A DNA stretch of 64,000 nt, from assembly GCA_047967505.1 (NCBI GenBank), contig CM106539.1. One strand, written 5' to 3'. Under the pieces are notes generated by a model. That model made no database searches. It saw nothing but the letters and a program-made list of their open reading frames with translations, and was not told where the DNA came from. The translations under genes were made by a program, and so were the position numbers. This DNA comes from Dipteris shenzhenensis. Lineage: Eukaryota > Polypodiophyta > Polypodiopsida > Gleicheniales. Numbering within the stretch: position 1 is the first letter of the stretch; every line of letters starts with the position of its first letter. Positions 22,541 through 34,803 of the stretch are shown here, in pieces.

Positions 22541-22803
22541 CACAACAAGACAAAGCACCTATAGACGCGCGCACAGACGCGTTTCATGAACTAAATAAAA
22601 AACTTACGGGCGCGTCTATTTGCGCGTCAGGAGACCCGCGTCTAATTGCACGTCTATATATCAGACTTACATGCGTATAGACGCACTCATACACGCGTAA
22701 ATAGACGCGCATATAAACGCTTTGATAGATGCATGTATAGACGCATATCGAACAGACAGACGCGAATATAAACGCGCTTGTAAACGCGCTGATAGACGCG
22801 CCT
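22541..22803. repeat. Left subterminal array of copy B
   Basis: About twenty AGACGCG/CGCGTCT motifs or one-base variants, in both orientations, lie between the terminus and the T-run at 22804. Confidence 0.8.
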
Positions 22804-23177
22804 TTTTTTTTTTTTTTAATTTTACAGAATACTGTGTATGTTGTGTATGCTATATAGTTACAAGAATCCCATATCCACATTCTGTAATTCAATTCTTACA
22901 GCCAACCTCATTTTAATTACAATTCCAAATAAAATATTACAACTCCAAAACCCAATAAAATTGAAAGCTCAAAAAGTGCTTGTATATACATATAGCACGA
23001 AGCTAAGCCACATCATGTGGCTCCAAGTACAAAAAATAAGGAAGCTAAGCCATGTCATGTGGCTTCAAGTACAAAAAATAAGAGAAGTCTATATACAAGA
23101 GGCACGAAGCCAAGCCAATGGCTTTAAGTACAAAAAAGAATAGTAGCACTACTTCTACGACGACTAATCCTCGACGA

Positions 23178-24652
23178 CTAATCCTCGCTGCCTTCCACGC
23201 TCCCTGATGCGCTGCCTTCTGCGCTCCCTTCTGCACCTCCTTCCTCGTCTTCCTCGTCGTCTTGTGCAGGGGCGCCCTGTAAACAAGGGACAACATATAT
23301 CAATGTATGAAAAATCAAATCTTTACTTATAATTTTGGCATTATTTAATTACTTTCAAATACCTCGGGGGCATGTCCAGTCGCTCGGGTATACTGCTCCT
23401 CAGTAATCAACCCGTCATCATAGAAGTGCCTCCATGTATCTCCTCTGCGATGGTGGCGGTGGTAGGCTGTCTCCACTGGAGTAGGGTATCTACCCACGAT
23501 CTCAAGCTGCATGACCGCGATACACTTTGTGGAGGGATTAGTACAAAGAAACAACCAACCTCCTAATAAACTACATAAGCAATATAATTTGAGATCGATA
23601 CTTACAAATTGGGCCTCCCATGATTCAACACCCCCTGCTCCAAAATGCGCGCTCCCATACTCCTCCATCTGGATTCTCCGTGCCTCCACGTGCTGCAGAC
23701 TGGGCTCCTCCCTCGCTGACTTCATTGCCTTCTTCCACTCACGCTTCTGAGCGGTGTGGGGCGGGCCCCTTGGAGGTTGACCTGCCTCAAGTCTGGCAAG
23801 CTCCGCTAGTGCCTGCCTCTTAAGGGAAGATCTTTTATTGCTAAGTATTGTAACAATCTTTGACTTGGCCCATTTATCTGTGAACTGGCGATTGGGGGGG
23901 TTAGGATACCTAGAGCGAATAGTAGCGAGGGTCTCATCAGCCAACCTCTTTGGGTGGTCTTTATAGTGGATAAAGCAATCTCTGTAATTGTTAGCAATTA
24001 CAGAGCGCATGAAGGCCATGATGTCCTTCCCCCGCGCATCCATCAAGATGCCTCCTGTCTGGGTGATGTCATAATAAATCGTACCATCACCAAGAGGCAC
24101 ATCTAAATCATCGGAATCATCATCCTCGGCCTCACCGCCACATGGCCCAAAGCACTGTGCCATGCATCCGCCACCGCTCTCCCTACTACTACGCCTGCCA
24201 CCCTGTCGTGTCGAGCTCGTACGCTGGCCACTCGTAGCTGGGGACTGCGCGGGACTACGCTGACCACTCGTAGTTGGAGAACCGAGTCTCGACGGTTGGG
24301 GAGTACGTCGACGGCTCGCTAAGGCAGAAGGACCTCCTGAAGGCATGGGGGAAGGGGCATAAGACGGGATGGCAGAAGGGACATAAGACGGCATGGGCGA
24401 AGGGGCATAAGACGGTACGGGGAAAGGGGCATAAGACGGGGCATAAGACGGCTGTGCGGACTCCACTGGGGTGATCTCAGGCGGTGTGGGGTGGCTCGGA
24501 GTCTGTACTGCCGACTCCTGGGGAGTGTTAAGGGTACCCGTCATGTACCCGTATAACTCCGCAGGACTAGGAGGGTGCCCTAAAATATTATATAAATCCT
24601 TCCATATCGATTCACACGGATCAGGTGAGCCAGAAGCACTTCCTCCCCACAT
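23178..24652 (-). CDS. TNPA-like protein of CACTA copy B (three exons, 429 aa, intact)
   Basis: This is the only unbroken TNPA-like gene in the window. Exon 1 24652-23606, exon 2 23506-23363, exon 3 23276-23178, all joined in phase 0 at GT-AG introns of 99 and 86 bp; lengths are 349, 48 and 32 codons plus stop. It starts MWGGSASGSPDPCESIWKDL. A Pro/Ser-rich region with PSYAPSP repeats follows, then a Ser/Arg/Gly basic stretch, DDDSDDLDVP, and a conserved core (IYYDITQTGGILMDARGKDI, DCFIHYKDHPKRL, KWAKSKIVTILSNKRSSLKR, AYHRHHRRGDTWRHFYDDG). The C-terminal tail is acidic and Gly/Ser-rich. The core resembles plant Ptta/En/Spm transposase-associated proteins. In En/Spm, TNPA binds subterminal repeats and bridges the ends; that role here is inferred. 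The frame stays open upstream of the ATG to 25189. Confidence 0.7.
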
Positions 24653-24729
24653 GTTAAACTGGAAAAAAATAAACAAATCTATTACTTTGGGAGCTGAGAA
24701 GAAAGGGGGAAAAAAAAAAAGAGGCTCTG

Positions 24730-25640
24730 TCAGAGCGCGTCTATAGACCCGTCTAATCTTCGCGTCTATAAGCGCGTCTAACAGAGCATTTAACAGTTCA
24801 AGTAAAAGCGCGTCTATCACCGCGTCTAACAGACCGTCAAAACAGCCGTCTAACAGTGCGTTAAATAGCGCGTTTAACAGCCCGTCCACACATCCGTCTA
24901 ACAGCGCGTCTAAAAGCGCGTCTAACAATTCGTTTAAACTTTCGTTTAACAGATCGTCTGTTTGAGCGTCTATATCTGCATCTGTGCGTATCTGTAGCAA
25001 GTCAGACGCGCAAATAGACGCGCCTGTAGACGCGCGTTTAGACGCACCCTCAGACGCTGCATACACGCGCTCCGACAGTCGAGAATACTCAAAAGTGGAA
25101 AAGGACATTTCGCCCGACAAAAGAACGTGTCGCTCATACCTAGATGCTGCGTTTCGTGGATGCGAAAAGTACAAAACTAGAAAAAGCAAGCAAGAACAAC
25201 TTCAAAAGGACTTACTTGGAAAAAGGTATGGAATGATCTTTCTTTTCCAAACTTGTTTCTTCTCCTCCTCTTCTCCTTGTTCGTACTCCTCCTCTTCTTT
25301 AGGCTTGGAAGCAAGCTGTGTAGGTACGGTCCCTTTGTCTTGAGTGAAATCTTGGAACTGTGTGTGTATGGGAGGCTCTCTCTTAAGCTTCGAATCTATA
25401 GAACTGCTAATAATGAAGGAAGAAAGCCGCTCACGAAGTTTAAGTAGTTAAAAGAAAAGCAAAGCGAGCGGCGCGCCGAAAAGCAGGTTTAAAAGTCGCG
25501 GGTATAGTCGCGTCTATTAGCGCGTCTATAGTCGCGTCTGAATACATAGAGTAAGCGCGTCTATAGGCGCGTCTATTAGCGCGTCTACAGTCGCATTTAG
25601 ACGCGCAGGTAGACGCGATGATAGACGGGCATTTAGATGC
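24730..25640. repeat. Central AGACGCG array of copy B
   Basis: Two clusters (24735-25075 and 25495-25640) of CGCGTCTA/TAGACGCG lie between the divergent starts at 24652 and 25705. Part has a 12-bp period, so on the minus strand it reads as repeated Ala-Leu-Leu-Asp-like peptides. Confidence 0.8.
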
Positions 25641-25704
25641 GACACAGAGTTTTTAAGTTGAGCATTTGAAGAAGAGCAAATTTGGTGGGTTGTTTGTTTG
25701 TAGG

Positions 25705-27736
25705 ATGTCTCCATCTTCAACAAGCAGCTCCAGTGAGGATGAATTGCTCCATATCCACCATCGCGAAATGTGGTTGGAGCAAAAAATCAAATGTCTGTGT
25801 GATCGATGTCGAGGAAACATGTATCGTGCACGCAGGATTACGCTCAATCATATCTCAAAGTATGGAGAATGGGATGTGACCGTAAACAGGGTAAGGATTT
25901 GTAAGTTAAGGTTGATTGAGATACCTATGGGTGTTCATATGTTTGAGTTATAATGATCCCGTTTTAATTTGATACAGGATGTAGTGCCACACCCGCACAT
26001 GTTACCCTATGCCCGTCGTGAGGAGGCGAAGCGTCGGCGATATGAGGTGGGATCTTCAGGAGGGACCGTTACGGATGCATGGAGTGATGGTGATAGTAGC
26101 CCTCCACCATTACCTCATGAAGCCGTGGAGGAGGAGGTGTTTGATTGTATCAAAGGACGTGAAAGATTGTATTTACAAGATGGGCGAGCTTGTGAGGTAT
26201 GTGAGCTCAAAGGAAATAGATCCCACCACGCTTGAGAATGCTCGAGTTATGTCAGTGGAGGCGGTTTGTTTAGTGGAGGAGACATTTCCACGTTCTATTC
26301 TCACAAGCCAACTACATCTCATAGTACTGCATTTGGTGGATGAGATTGCTATATGCGGTACTATACATGCACGATGGTTGTTCTTCCTCGAGCGCTTCAT
26401 GAAGACCTTGAAGGGCTTCGTGAGACAAAATGCAAGACCCGAAGGTAGCATGGCCGAGGGTTGGTTGGTACAAGAGTCACTTGTATATATTTCTGAGTTT
26501 CTTGTTGATGTGGATAGCTCTCTCCCACGACTATGGAGAGATGATGAAGACCTAAGGATGACCTCTATTGTGCCTCAAGGAAGAGGACGCAACAAAGTAA
26601 TAGACACGGAGTTGCGTAATAGTATCAACCTCTTTTGCGTGCTTAATAGTGATGTGATGAAAAGATGGGTGACAAGATACGAGGATGCAAAGGCAAGAAG
26701 ACAAGAAGAAAGGGCCCTCTTTCGTACACACCACGGATCTCGTGTGCCATACCCTCAGCGTCTAAGAGTAGTGTTCCAAAGGATATTCATGTGGATTGGC
26801 TACTTGATGAAATGGAGAAAGCAGAGAAAGACGAGGGGATGCATATCACAATGGAAGAATGGGAGTATGCTAGGGGATGCATGAGCAAGGTCGGTATATA
26901 GAATGTTATGCATAAGTTAGGAGGTTTTTATAATTTAGATTGCTTATTTAATTGATTTTTTCTTGGTGTAGTGCACTATGTTCAATGCTATATGGTGTGA
27001 GGGCAAGCATTTTCGAACACAACGGATTGATGATAAGAGAAACACACAAGATTGCGGCGTCATTGCTAGCTTTGCGGGAGCCAATGGAGTCATGGATGAT
27101 TATTGTGGCATAATCCAAGATATCATTATGCTTGACTTTCGACGCTTCTTTGTGTATGTTTTGGATGTAAAGTGGTTTAAGGACGTGGTGGAAAGAGGCC
27201 CTAATGCAACAATCAAACGCCATGCAAGTGGCTTTGTAACTATTGACTCCACAAAGTTTTGGCAAAGTAGGAAGGACACACTAATACTACCGCAACAATG
27301 TGAACAGGTACTGTGCACACACATAAAAATACTTGCTTTTAAATATTTGATGCAAGAAAAGTAACATGATTGTATTTGTGTTTGAATTAGGTTGTCTATC
27401 AACCAATGGTGGATAATAATAGGTGGTGGCATGTCATACCTATTGTGCCACGTTCCAAAGTGATGTATAGTACATTTACTAATATGGAGCGTATGGAGGA
27501 TGATCATGCCCATGGACGTGATGATGACCGTGATACAAGAGAGGAGGATGATCATGAGATAGGAGATATAGATATTGAGGCCGGCATTACCCGTGAGAAC
27601 GAGCCTACCATTGGAGAATGAGTGGCACAAGTAGTAGTGGGTTGAATGTATTTGTAGATCTAAACACTTGTTTGGATTTTGAAGTAGATAGTTTGGCAAG
27701 GGTTGATCTCATTGAGGATGAGATTGAACCGTAGCC
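25705..27736 (+). pseudogene. Internally deleted TNP2 gene of CACTA copy B
   Basis: Exon 1 is 25705-25890 (62 codons, MSPSSTSSSSED) and exon 2 starts 25978. At 26143 the sequence jumps from the acidic N-terminal region straight to the DUF4218 part, losing the whole TNP2 catalytic core and about 1.95 kb. The frame changes across the join. Downstream are DUF4218 (QNARPEGSMAEGWLVQ near 26430) and DUF4216 (26978-27364, 27406 on) segments, and the normal end DLIEDEIEP just before 27736. It cannot make transposase. Confidence 0.8.
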
Positions 27737-27894
27737 CCACAATTGATATTGGCAAAACTATTTTACATATTGTCTCATTCTCCTCATTTCCCTTAATTCT
27801 TGTATATGTGGGCTTGCAAAAAATTATGTGCTTTGGTAATCATGGGCAATGTTTGGAAAGCAATGATGTACACCAAAATCTCACTTTCTGTATT

Positions 27895-28189
27895 CTCTGG
27901 AGCGCATCTAACCCCGCGTCTAAATGCGCGTCTGAGTCTCAGTGTAAACGCGCAAATAAACGCGCAAATACACACGCAAATAGACACGCTAATAAACGGG
28001 ATGTTAGACGGGCCCGTATTTTCTCAGGTCTAACGTGCAAATAAACGCGGTGATTGACGCGCAAATAGACGAGCATTTAGCCGCGCTAATAGACGCGCCC
28101 GTAAATTCTCTACTAGAGCAACGCCTATAGACGCGCCCGCTATTTTGCGCGTCTACTAAGCGCGTCTATAGTTGCTTTGTGTTGTTGTG
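27895..28189. repeat. Right subterminal array of copy B
   Basis: Repeated AAACGCGCAAATA and TAGACGCGCC phrases, then CGCGTCTA motifs, lead into the right terminus. Confidence 0.8.
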
Positions 28190-28192
28190 TTT
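28190..28192. repeat. 3-bp target site duplication (right) of CACTA copy B
   Basis: TTT directly after the terminal GTTGTTGTG, matching 22538-22540. Confidence 0.6.
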
Positions 28193-29585
28193 CCTTAGTA
28201 GCACAGTAACTTTCGCACTTGATCTACTCAACAAGATGTACCTTGCTTGAAACAAATCCCTGTAGTCCCTTCCAACATCAAGCATAGCATTACTCTGTGG
28301 CTTTAGCATGGGTTCCCCACTAATCAATATGTAAGCATTATAGCACATGGGTTCAACAAAGACGATTTTAAAATCCCATTTTTCACATACAAAGGGGTAC
28401 CATATAAAGGGGTTATTGGCATATATAATAGAGAAAGGATGAATTCTATTCATGATAAATTTATAGATAACTTGGGGTTTTACAAGTGGGCCTTGAACGA
28501 GAGTGTGATAAATAAGGTTTATACATAGTGTATCCCCCCCCCCCTTCCCTTTTGAGAGAAAAGGTCTATCACAAGAATTGAAAGACCCAACATAATGCTA
28601 CTTTGTTGCGATATGTAAAAGTTATGGCTCACTTTCTGACTTTCACTATACGAGGAGGACACTAACTCTATCATAGCACCTCAACTTTTTTATAGGATTC
28701 TCTCTGCCAAAGCAACCCCCTTGGTTTTGTAGAATAGGTCTATTTTAAGAATTTTGAGACCCAATAGGATGGTACTCTACTATGAGACTCAATAGTGATG
28801 GATCGCCCACTGATTTCTCCTATACTAGAAGGAGACTACCTCTTTCAAAGCACATCAACTTTTATATAAGATGTTGTTTTCCAAATCAGGTTGAGTTGTT
28901 ATGCAAACCGGTTCTATTCTAATATACTGAAGCTATGGTGTAGCAACTTAATTTGGCTAATGGTCCATCTCTTCCAGGTCATTTTGGGATTCTCTTCATG
29001 GTGGCTGCCCAATTTGCTATGTTCCAGAATGGTCTTTGTTCCACATGGATCCTATTTAGTTGCATAGATCATGAATCTCCATTGGCATCTATGATTTCTT
29101 GGTTCTACGATTAAATTTGGATCTTGTTTTTCTAGAGCTTTTAGATTATATTATTGCAAGATTTCGTATAGAATCTATAGATCATTTTGGAATTCTTGAG
29201 GCTGAAACGCTTGAGAGTTTCTTGAATTGTATGAATTGATGGAAATATCGATGGATAAATTAGCCTCCTTTACAAGTGGAATTGTTAGTTGATAGCTTTT
29301 TTCAAGTTCCATATTCTTCTTTCCCTTGGTTATGCTTGTGCGGGCTCTTTTGGAATTATGGAAGCAAGGGGTTTAGGGCGAAACCTCGGTTTTTCAGTTT
29401 CTCTTGCCAAAGCATGTATGGTTGCATTACGTGTAATTGCTTCCCACAATATATCAAAGAGTTGACGCAATGGAGCACATGATGAAGATAGCATTTTCAA
29501 ATTAATATAATGTTATGACTAGAGCGAGCGTGAAAGAATTTCCTGTGTACATTCCCGAATCATGCCTCGACTCTGTTCTACACGT
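28193..29585. other. Repeat DNA between CACTA B and the peroxidase
   Basis: It contains the diverged MITE at about 28304-28548, inverted about-200-bp repeat units (28560-28900) and an inverted stretch matching part of repeat X (28900-29090). No coding region is supported. The 95-codon minus-strand ORF at 28166-28453 runs out of the CACTA terminus and into the MITE, so I do not call it a gene. The peroxidase 3' untranslated region should lie at the right end. Confidence 0.55.
28304..28548 (+). mobile_element. Diverged copy of the hAT-like MITE
   Basis: Successive phrases match copies A and B in order: GTTCCCCACTAATCAATATG, GGGTTCAACA, CATACAAAGGGGTACCAT, GGGCCTTGAACG, TTTATACATAGTG, then a C-run. 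The termini have decayed, no target duplication is visible, and there is a small internal insertion. Boundaries are approximate. Confidence 0.55.
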
Positions 29586-30870
<1,285 letters not shown>

Positions 30871-30906
30871 TCAATTACTGATGAGGAGCTGGAGAAGTGG
30901 TGGTGG

Positions 30907-31735
30907 TGTGCACTGTGCAGAACTGAAGATGAAGCGCGAGGAAGGCAAGCCAATGCTTTATAGCAATCCAACGTCAAACATCGCGGGTTGCCAGCCTGGA
31001 CATTTGACTTCACAAATCCATGCATGCATCGCTGTGACTCGGTCCCCTTTGACGGGTTCTTGGCGCTCCAAGTCCACTGTCACCCGGCCTCTTGAGGTAT
31101 TTCTGTGCAGCTCACTGTTGTAACATTTCAAGCACTTCCCTTGAGCATCTTGCCTAGTGGCACGAGAACCCAAACGAGCATTCCAACTCTAATAAAGCCC
31201 ATCAATTGCTGGAGCCACATGTTTTTGACATTGATCACTACAAGCATGCATCCATTTCCTCTTATGGAGCAAAGGAGGGACACCGTACCACAATTGCACT
31301 TTAAGAAGAGGACCTCTTCCACTTCGATAGGAATGCGCCTAGAAAAAGGAGGTTGAGGAGCTTCATAAAATCTTGGAGAGCAAGGCATCCGTTGCGCTCC
31401 ACAAGAGAAATAGAGGCTCCTACTTCTACAAGAAGGTTTTGAGCTACACCAAGCAAAGAGAAAGATGTAAGCTTATGGCCTCCTTCCAAGCTACCTTTTC
31501 CTATTTTAACTATATGTTGGAAATTATGCCAAAGACTACGCCAAGACCAATAACTAGCCTTAGTAATTACACTCATTTTAGTCACACATAAGTTGAACTC
31601 CTCCGTAGCACACTGTCATTGTTGTCACATAAGCTAGGCTAGCATCCATGGATATGATTTCTAGAGGATATACCGTTCACATGCTTAAACAAGCATATTT
31701 TTTAATGTCATTGTTTTTTTATATCTTCTGGTTGA
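30907..31735. repeat. Peroxidase upstream repeat, copy U1
   Basis: The 5' UTR, promoter and upstream DNA of the peroxidase match 43402-44270 almost throughout, from ACTGTGCA..AACTGAAGATGAAG to TTCTGGTTGAGTGAG. ORFs on the minus strand (31128-31388, 31301-31585) show no recognisable domain, and similar ORFs occur in U2. No gene is called. Confidence 0.8.
30956..30963 (-). promoter_or_regulatory. Candidate TATA box of the peroxidase
   Basis: The minus strand reads CTATAAAG about 225 bp upstream of the ATG, which gives a 5' UTR of roughly 190 bp. The upstream copy at 43402 onward keeps a related CTATAAAG (43448-43455 region), although the gene is absent there. Confidence 0.5.
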
Positions 31736-32173
31736 GTGAGGGTGTTTTCAAAAAAAACATTGAGATTTACACCACCTTTCGCATGTGAAAGAGATCCAAT
31801 TGTTCAATGTTATCAAGCCATTCTCCAAGTTCAGTTAGTTGGACTAGCTAATTGGTGCCCCTGGACCATGATCAAAATCTTCACGGTGTGCATAGTCTCA
31901 AGGATAATCTTACAATGTAGCCGATGATGAGCTATGTAAGATGAGATATCATGAGTGAGATACTACTTATAGACTCCACACCTACCTTGGCAATAAGACA
32001 TGGTATCAATCAAATAGAATGAAGCAATAGCTAGTTATCATGCACCATCAATCCTAGTGAGATCATAGCCAACTAAACTTAGGCATAGCGAAAGCAAACC
32101 ATCCATAAATAATGCAAAATAAGGACTCCTCTCTTCTCTTCGATGCTCTGTGCATGGAGTCCATGAATATAGC

Positions 32174-32204
32174 CACGTGTTTGGGACTTCTACCTCTTTA
32201 TAAA
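32174..32204 (+). promoter_or_regulatory. G-box and TATA-like motif in repeat X1
   Basis: CACGTG at 32174-32179 lies about 20 bp before TTTATAAA at 32197-32204. The same pair is in X2 (near 35789) and X3 (near 44789). It could drive rightward transcription; this is spacing and motif only. Confidence 0.3.
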
Positions 32205-32362
32205 CCTAGCCCATTAATATTTTACCCATCCGACATCTCTCGCTCCCCCTTCAATTGCACACTATGTACAATTGATAGTTATTAAGCATCATTAATAAGA
32301 TAGGAATAGACACAACCACGGGGGTGACTAAAACTAGCTTTCTGGTGGTTATTTCAATCACC

Positions 32363-32605
32363 ATGTTGGTTTCAACAATTATGCAATGGCACAATGGATT
32401 TTCAAAACATGGGAGAATCCACATGCAAGAAAGCTCACGGATCGACTTAGCTGATTATGTGATCACAAGCTCACTTGCAAAGTACATCATTGAATACATC
32501 AAGATTGAGGAGGAATCTCTTAAGTCAGACCGTAGATCAGTGCCTATAGGCATAATTGTTAGAAACGTGGTGTGTAATTGTGTGTGTGTGTGTGTGTGTG
32601 TGTAG
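32363..32605 (+). CDS. Small ORF (81 codons) repeated in the X units, unknown
   Basis: I do not recognise this protein. From ATG 32363 it reads MLVSTIMQWHNGFSKHGRI, with an Ile/Tyr-rich middle (SLAKYIIEYIKIEEESL), and ends in Cys-Val repeats translated from the GT microsatellite. Related ORFs lie in X2 (35937-36212 region) and X3 (44938-45327 region) with several amino acid changes. The reading frame could have survived by chance in recent duplicates. Transcription is unproven. Confidence 0.2.
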   Translation: MLVSTIMQWHNGFSKHGRIHMQESSRIDLADYVITSSLAKYIIEYIKIEEESLKSDRRSVPIGIIVRNVVCNCVCVCVCV

Positions 32606-33300
32606 ATGCCAGTGGAGATTCATGATCTATGCAACTAAATAGGATCCATCGCGAACAAAGACCATTTCGGAACACAACAGATTGGGTAGCCACCACGAAG
32701 AGAACCCCAAAATGACCCGAAAGAGATGGACCTTTTGTTGAATCAAGTTGCTACACCATAGCTTGAATATGTTAGAATAGAACTGGTTTGTATAACAACT
32801 CATACTGATTTGGAAAAAAGCATCATATATAAAAGTTGTTGTGCATTGAGGGGAGTTAGTCTCCTTCTAGTACAGGAAAAATTAGAGAGCGATCCATCAC
32901 TATTGCATCTCACAACAGAGTACGAGAGTATCATCATGTTGGATATTAAAATTCTCAAAATAGTCCTATTCTAGAAAACCGAATGGGTCGATTTAGCAAA
33001 ACCCATCATATACAAAAGTCAAGGTGCTACGATAGAGACAATCTCCTCTTGGGATAGCAAAAGAGGAGCGAAAGTCATAGAGTGAGCTGGCCATAACTTT
33101 TGCATATTGCAAAAAAGTACCATTATGTTGGGTCTTTAAATTCTTGTAAAACACCTTTTCTCCCCCTTTTCTGCAAGTCTATGCGGGTTGATTTAGCAAA
33201 AAGCATCATATATAGGAGTCGATGTGTTTTGAGGGAGATAGCAAGTTGATTTGGCGCGTTACCATCTCGTCTCTTTCAAAATTAGCTTGTTTTCCTAGAG

Positions 33301-33305
33301 GTTGC
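33301..33305. repeat. Copia target site duplication (left), GTTGC
   Basis: GTTGC precedes the LTR at 33306 and matches GTTGC after the LTRs at 7651-7655 and 52168-52172. The same flanking phrase, CCTAGAGGTTGC, precedes the LTRs at 43280 and 45918. Confidence 0.75.
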
Positions 33306-34023
33306 TATAAGAAAATAATACAACGTCTGTGCCCAACAGATAACACGATCTCGTACGCAAGAGAGAAAAGCAGGTAGTATGGAGAATCAAAAAATTTGAT
33401 TACTATAAAACTGATACAATAGATGGCGATGCCTCCCAGCCGTGCGCTCCTGTGAAAGAAGCTTCAATGGCATGCTGGAAACAGTAGAGGACGGAGGCTG
33501 GATGCTAAGGAATCAGGGTTGCTTTAGCCAGTGATTAAATGGGCTTCACGAGCTTGCTCTTATATAGCCACCACTCGTAGTCGGTTAGACCCAATTGGGT
33601 GACCGACCCAGTCTGCCCAAAACGGCCAATTGGGAGTCGGTCCTAAAATAGGCCACCGACCATACGATAGAACCAGTACGCAAAATAGAGAAAATGACGT
33701 ACGGACTTCATTCGGCCCAGAGCCATCTGGGATCATCTGGGGCTCCAAACAGGCCCCGCAACCCGAGAGTGGGCTACCTCGAGAAATGCTCCGTCTACCC
33801 TCAGTGCGATCAGTCATGGGATGCCTTCCTGCACTTGCATGTAGCCTAGTTGGCAGTGTGCCAACTCCGTCTAGCCATTAGGCCACCGATGGCCCCCATC
33901 TAGTGTCCAAACCAGGACGGATAATTGAGCTACTCAAATACCTTCTCCTCATATGGGGGGCTTACAAGTAGAGTTAGCTGGTTCCCACGTAGTTACATGA
34001 GAGTGGAGCATTGATATCCAACA
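33306..34023 (-). repeat. Ty1-copia LTR (718 bp) of the third copy
   Basis: Plus strand from TATAAGAAAATAATAC to GATATCCAACA, followed by the purine-tract complement. The terminal TG and TAACA are mutated. Confidence 0.85.
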
Positions 34024-34795
34024 CCCTCGCTCAATGTCCATCCGCAAGTGAACTTACTTTTTCGGTCCAATGCCAAGTCGATGAAGATGCCTCTCCAGCA
34101 AGTCTCTTCCAAGAGCCTTCGTGAAGATGTCCGTACCATTCTTTGTAGTTAAATAGTACACCAAGTCGACCTCTCCATCCATGATGAGATCATGTACAAA
34201 GTGATTTTGAATCTCAATGTGTTTTGTGCAAGCATGGAACACAGGGTTCTTTGCAATCGCCATGCAACCTTGATTGTCACATGATAATTGTGTAGGCTTG
34301 TTCAACACTGCACCCATGTCCCCTAAAATCCTCCTCAACCACACTGCCTCGCAAGAAGCAAAGCATGTTGATTTGTACTCAGCCTCGGTAGAAGAAAGAG
34401 CAACTGTGGGTTGCTTCTTGCTGACCCATGACATAGCTCCAAATCCAAGTGAGAAACAATAACCTGTCACTTATCTCCTGCTGTCCACGTCTCCTGCCCA
34501 ATCCGAGTCACAGAATCCGGTCAAGATGTTGCCCTTGGTATAGGTGATGCCATAATCAAGTGTGCCTTTGATGTATTTCAGCACTTGCATTCCTGCCCTC
34601 CAATGGTTCTCCCGGGGCTTATTGGAAAACCTGCTTAGTACACGAGTCGCAAAGCTGATGTCCGGCCGCGTGTTGCACAAGTAAATCAAGCTGCCGACAA
34701 GTCTTCTGTACTTCGCTTTGTCTAGTAGTGGTGATGAATCCTTGTTTGAGAGCTTCACGTCAACCTCCATAGGGGTACCAATTGTCTTGCACTCA

Positions 34796-34803
34796 GCCAT
34801 GCC
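34796..34803. repeat. 8-bp target site duplication (left) of MITE B
   Basis: GCCATGCC, repeated exactly at 35051-35058. Intact copia copies have a single GCCATGCC at this point (near 1093 and 47430). Confidence 0.9.

Larger units (their letters stand above)
22541..28189 (+). mobile_element. CACTA (En/Spm) transposon, copy B, complete ends (5649 bp)
   Basis: The element starts CACAACAAGACAAAGCAC and ends TTGCTTTGTGTTGTTGTG, an imperfect terminal inverted repeat matching about 25 of 28 positions. It is flanked by TTT. It holds the left array, a TNPA-like gene (minus), the central array, an internally deleted TNP2 gene (plus) and the right array. Compared with copy A, about 1.95 kb of TNP2 is missing between 26143 and 26144. 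It is non-autonomous for transposase but may supply the TNPA-like protein. Confidence 0.9.
31736..33300. repeat. Repeat X, copy X1
   Basis: This is a dispersed unit found again at 35416-36674 plus 43042-43279 (X2), 44272-45912 (X3) and, in part, 9770-10640 and 54300-55155. In order it has a G-box and TATA-like stretch (32174-32204), an 81-codon ORF from ATG 32363, a GT microsatellite, then two about-200-bp units, ending TTTTCCTAGAGGTTGC at the copia insertion point. Confidence 0.8.

Noticed and set aside
22722-22892. Arrays of short repeats that could be mistaken for CRISPR or a repeat protein.
   Set aside because: The motif is 7-8 bp, occurs in both orientations with irregular spacing, and lies at transposon ends; this fits CACTA subterminal arrays, not CRISPR.
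28166-28453. A 95-codon minus-strand ORF spanning the end of CACTA B.
   Set aside because: Its C-terminal codons come from the transposon terminus and its N-terminal third from the diverged MITE. Joining across the insertion gives only 14 more codons before a stop, with no recognisable domain.
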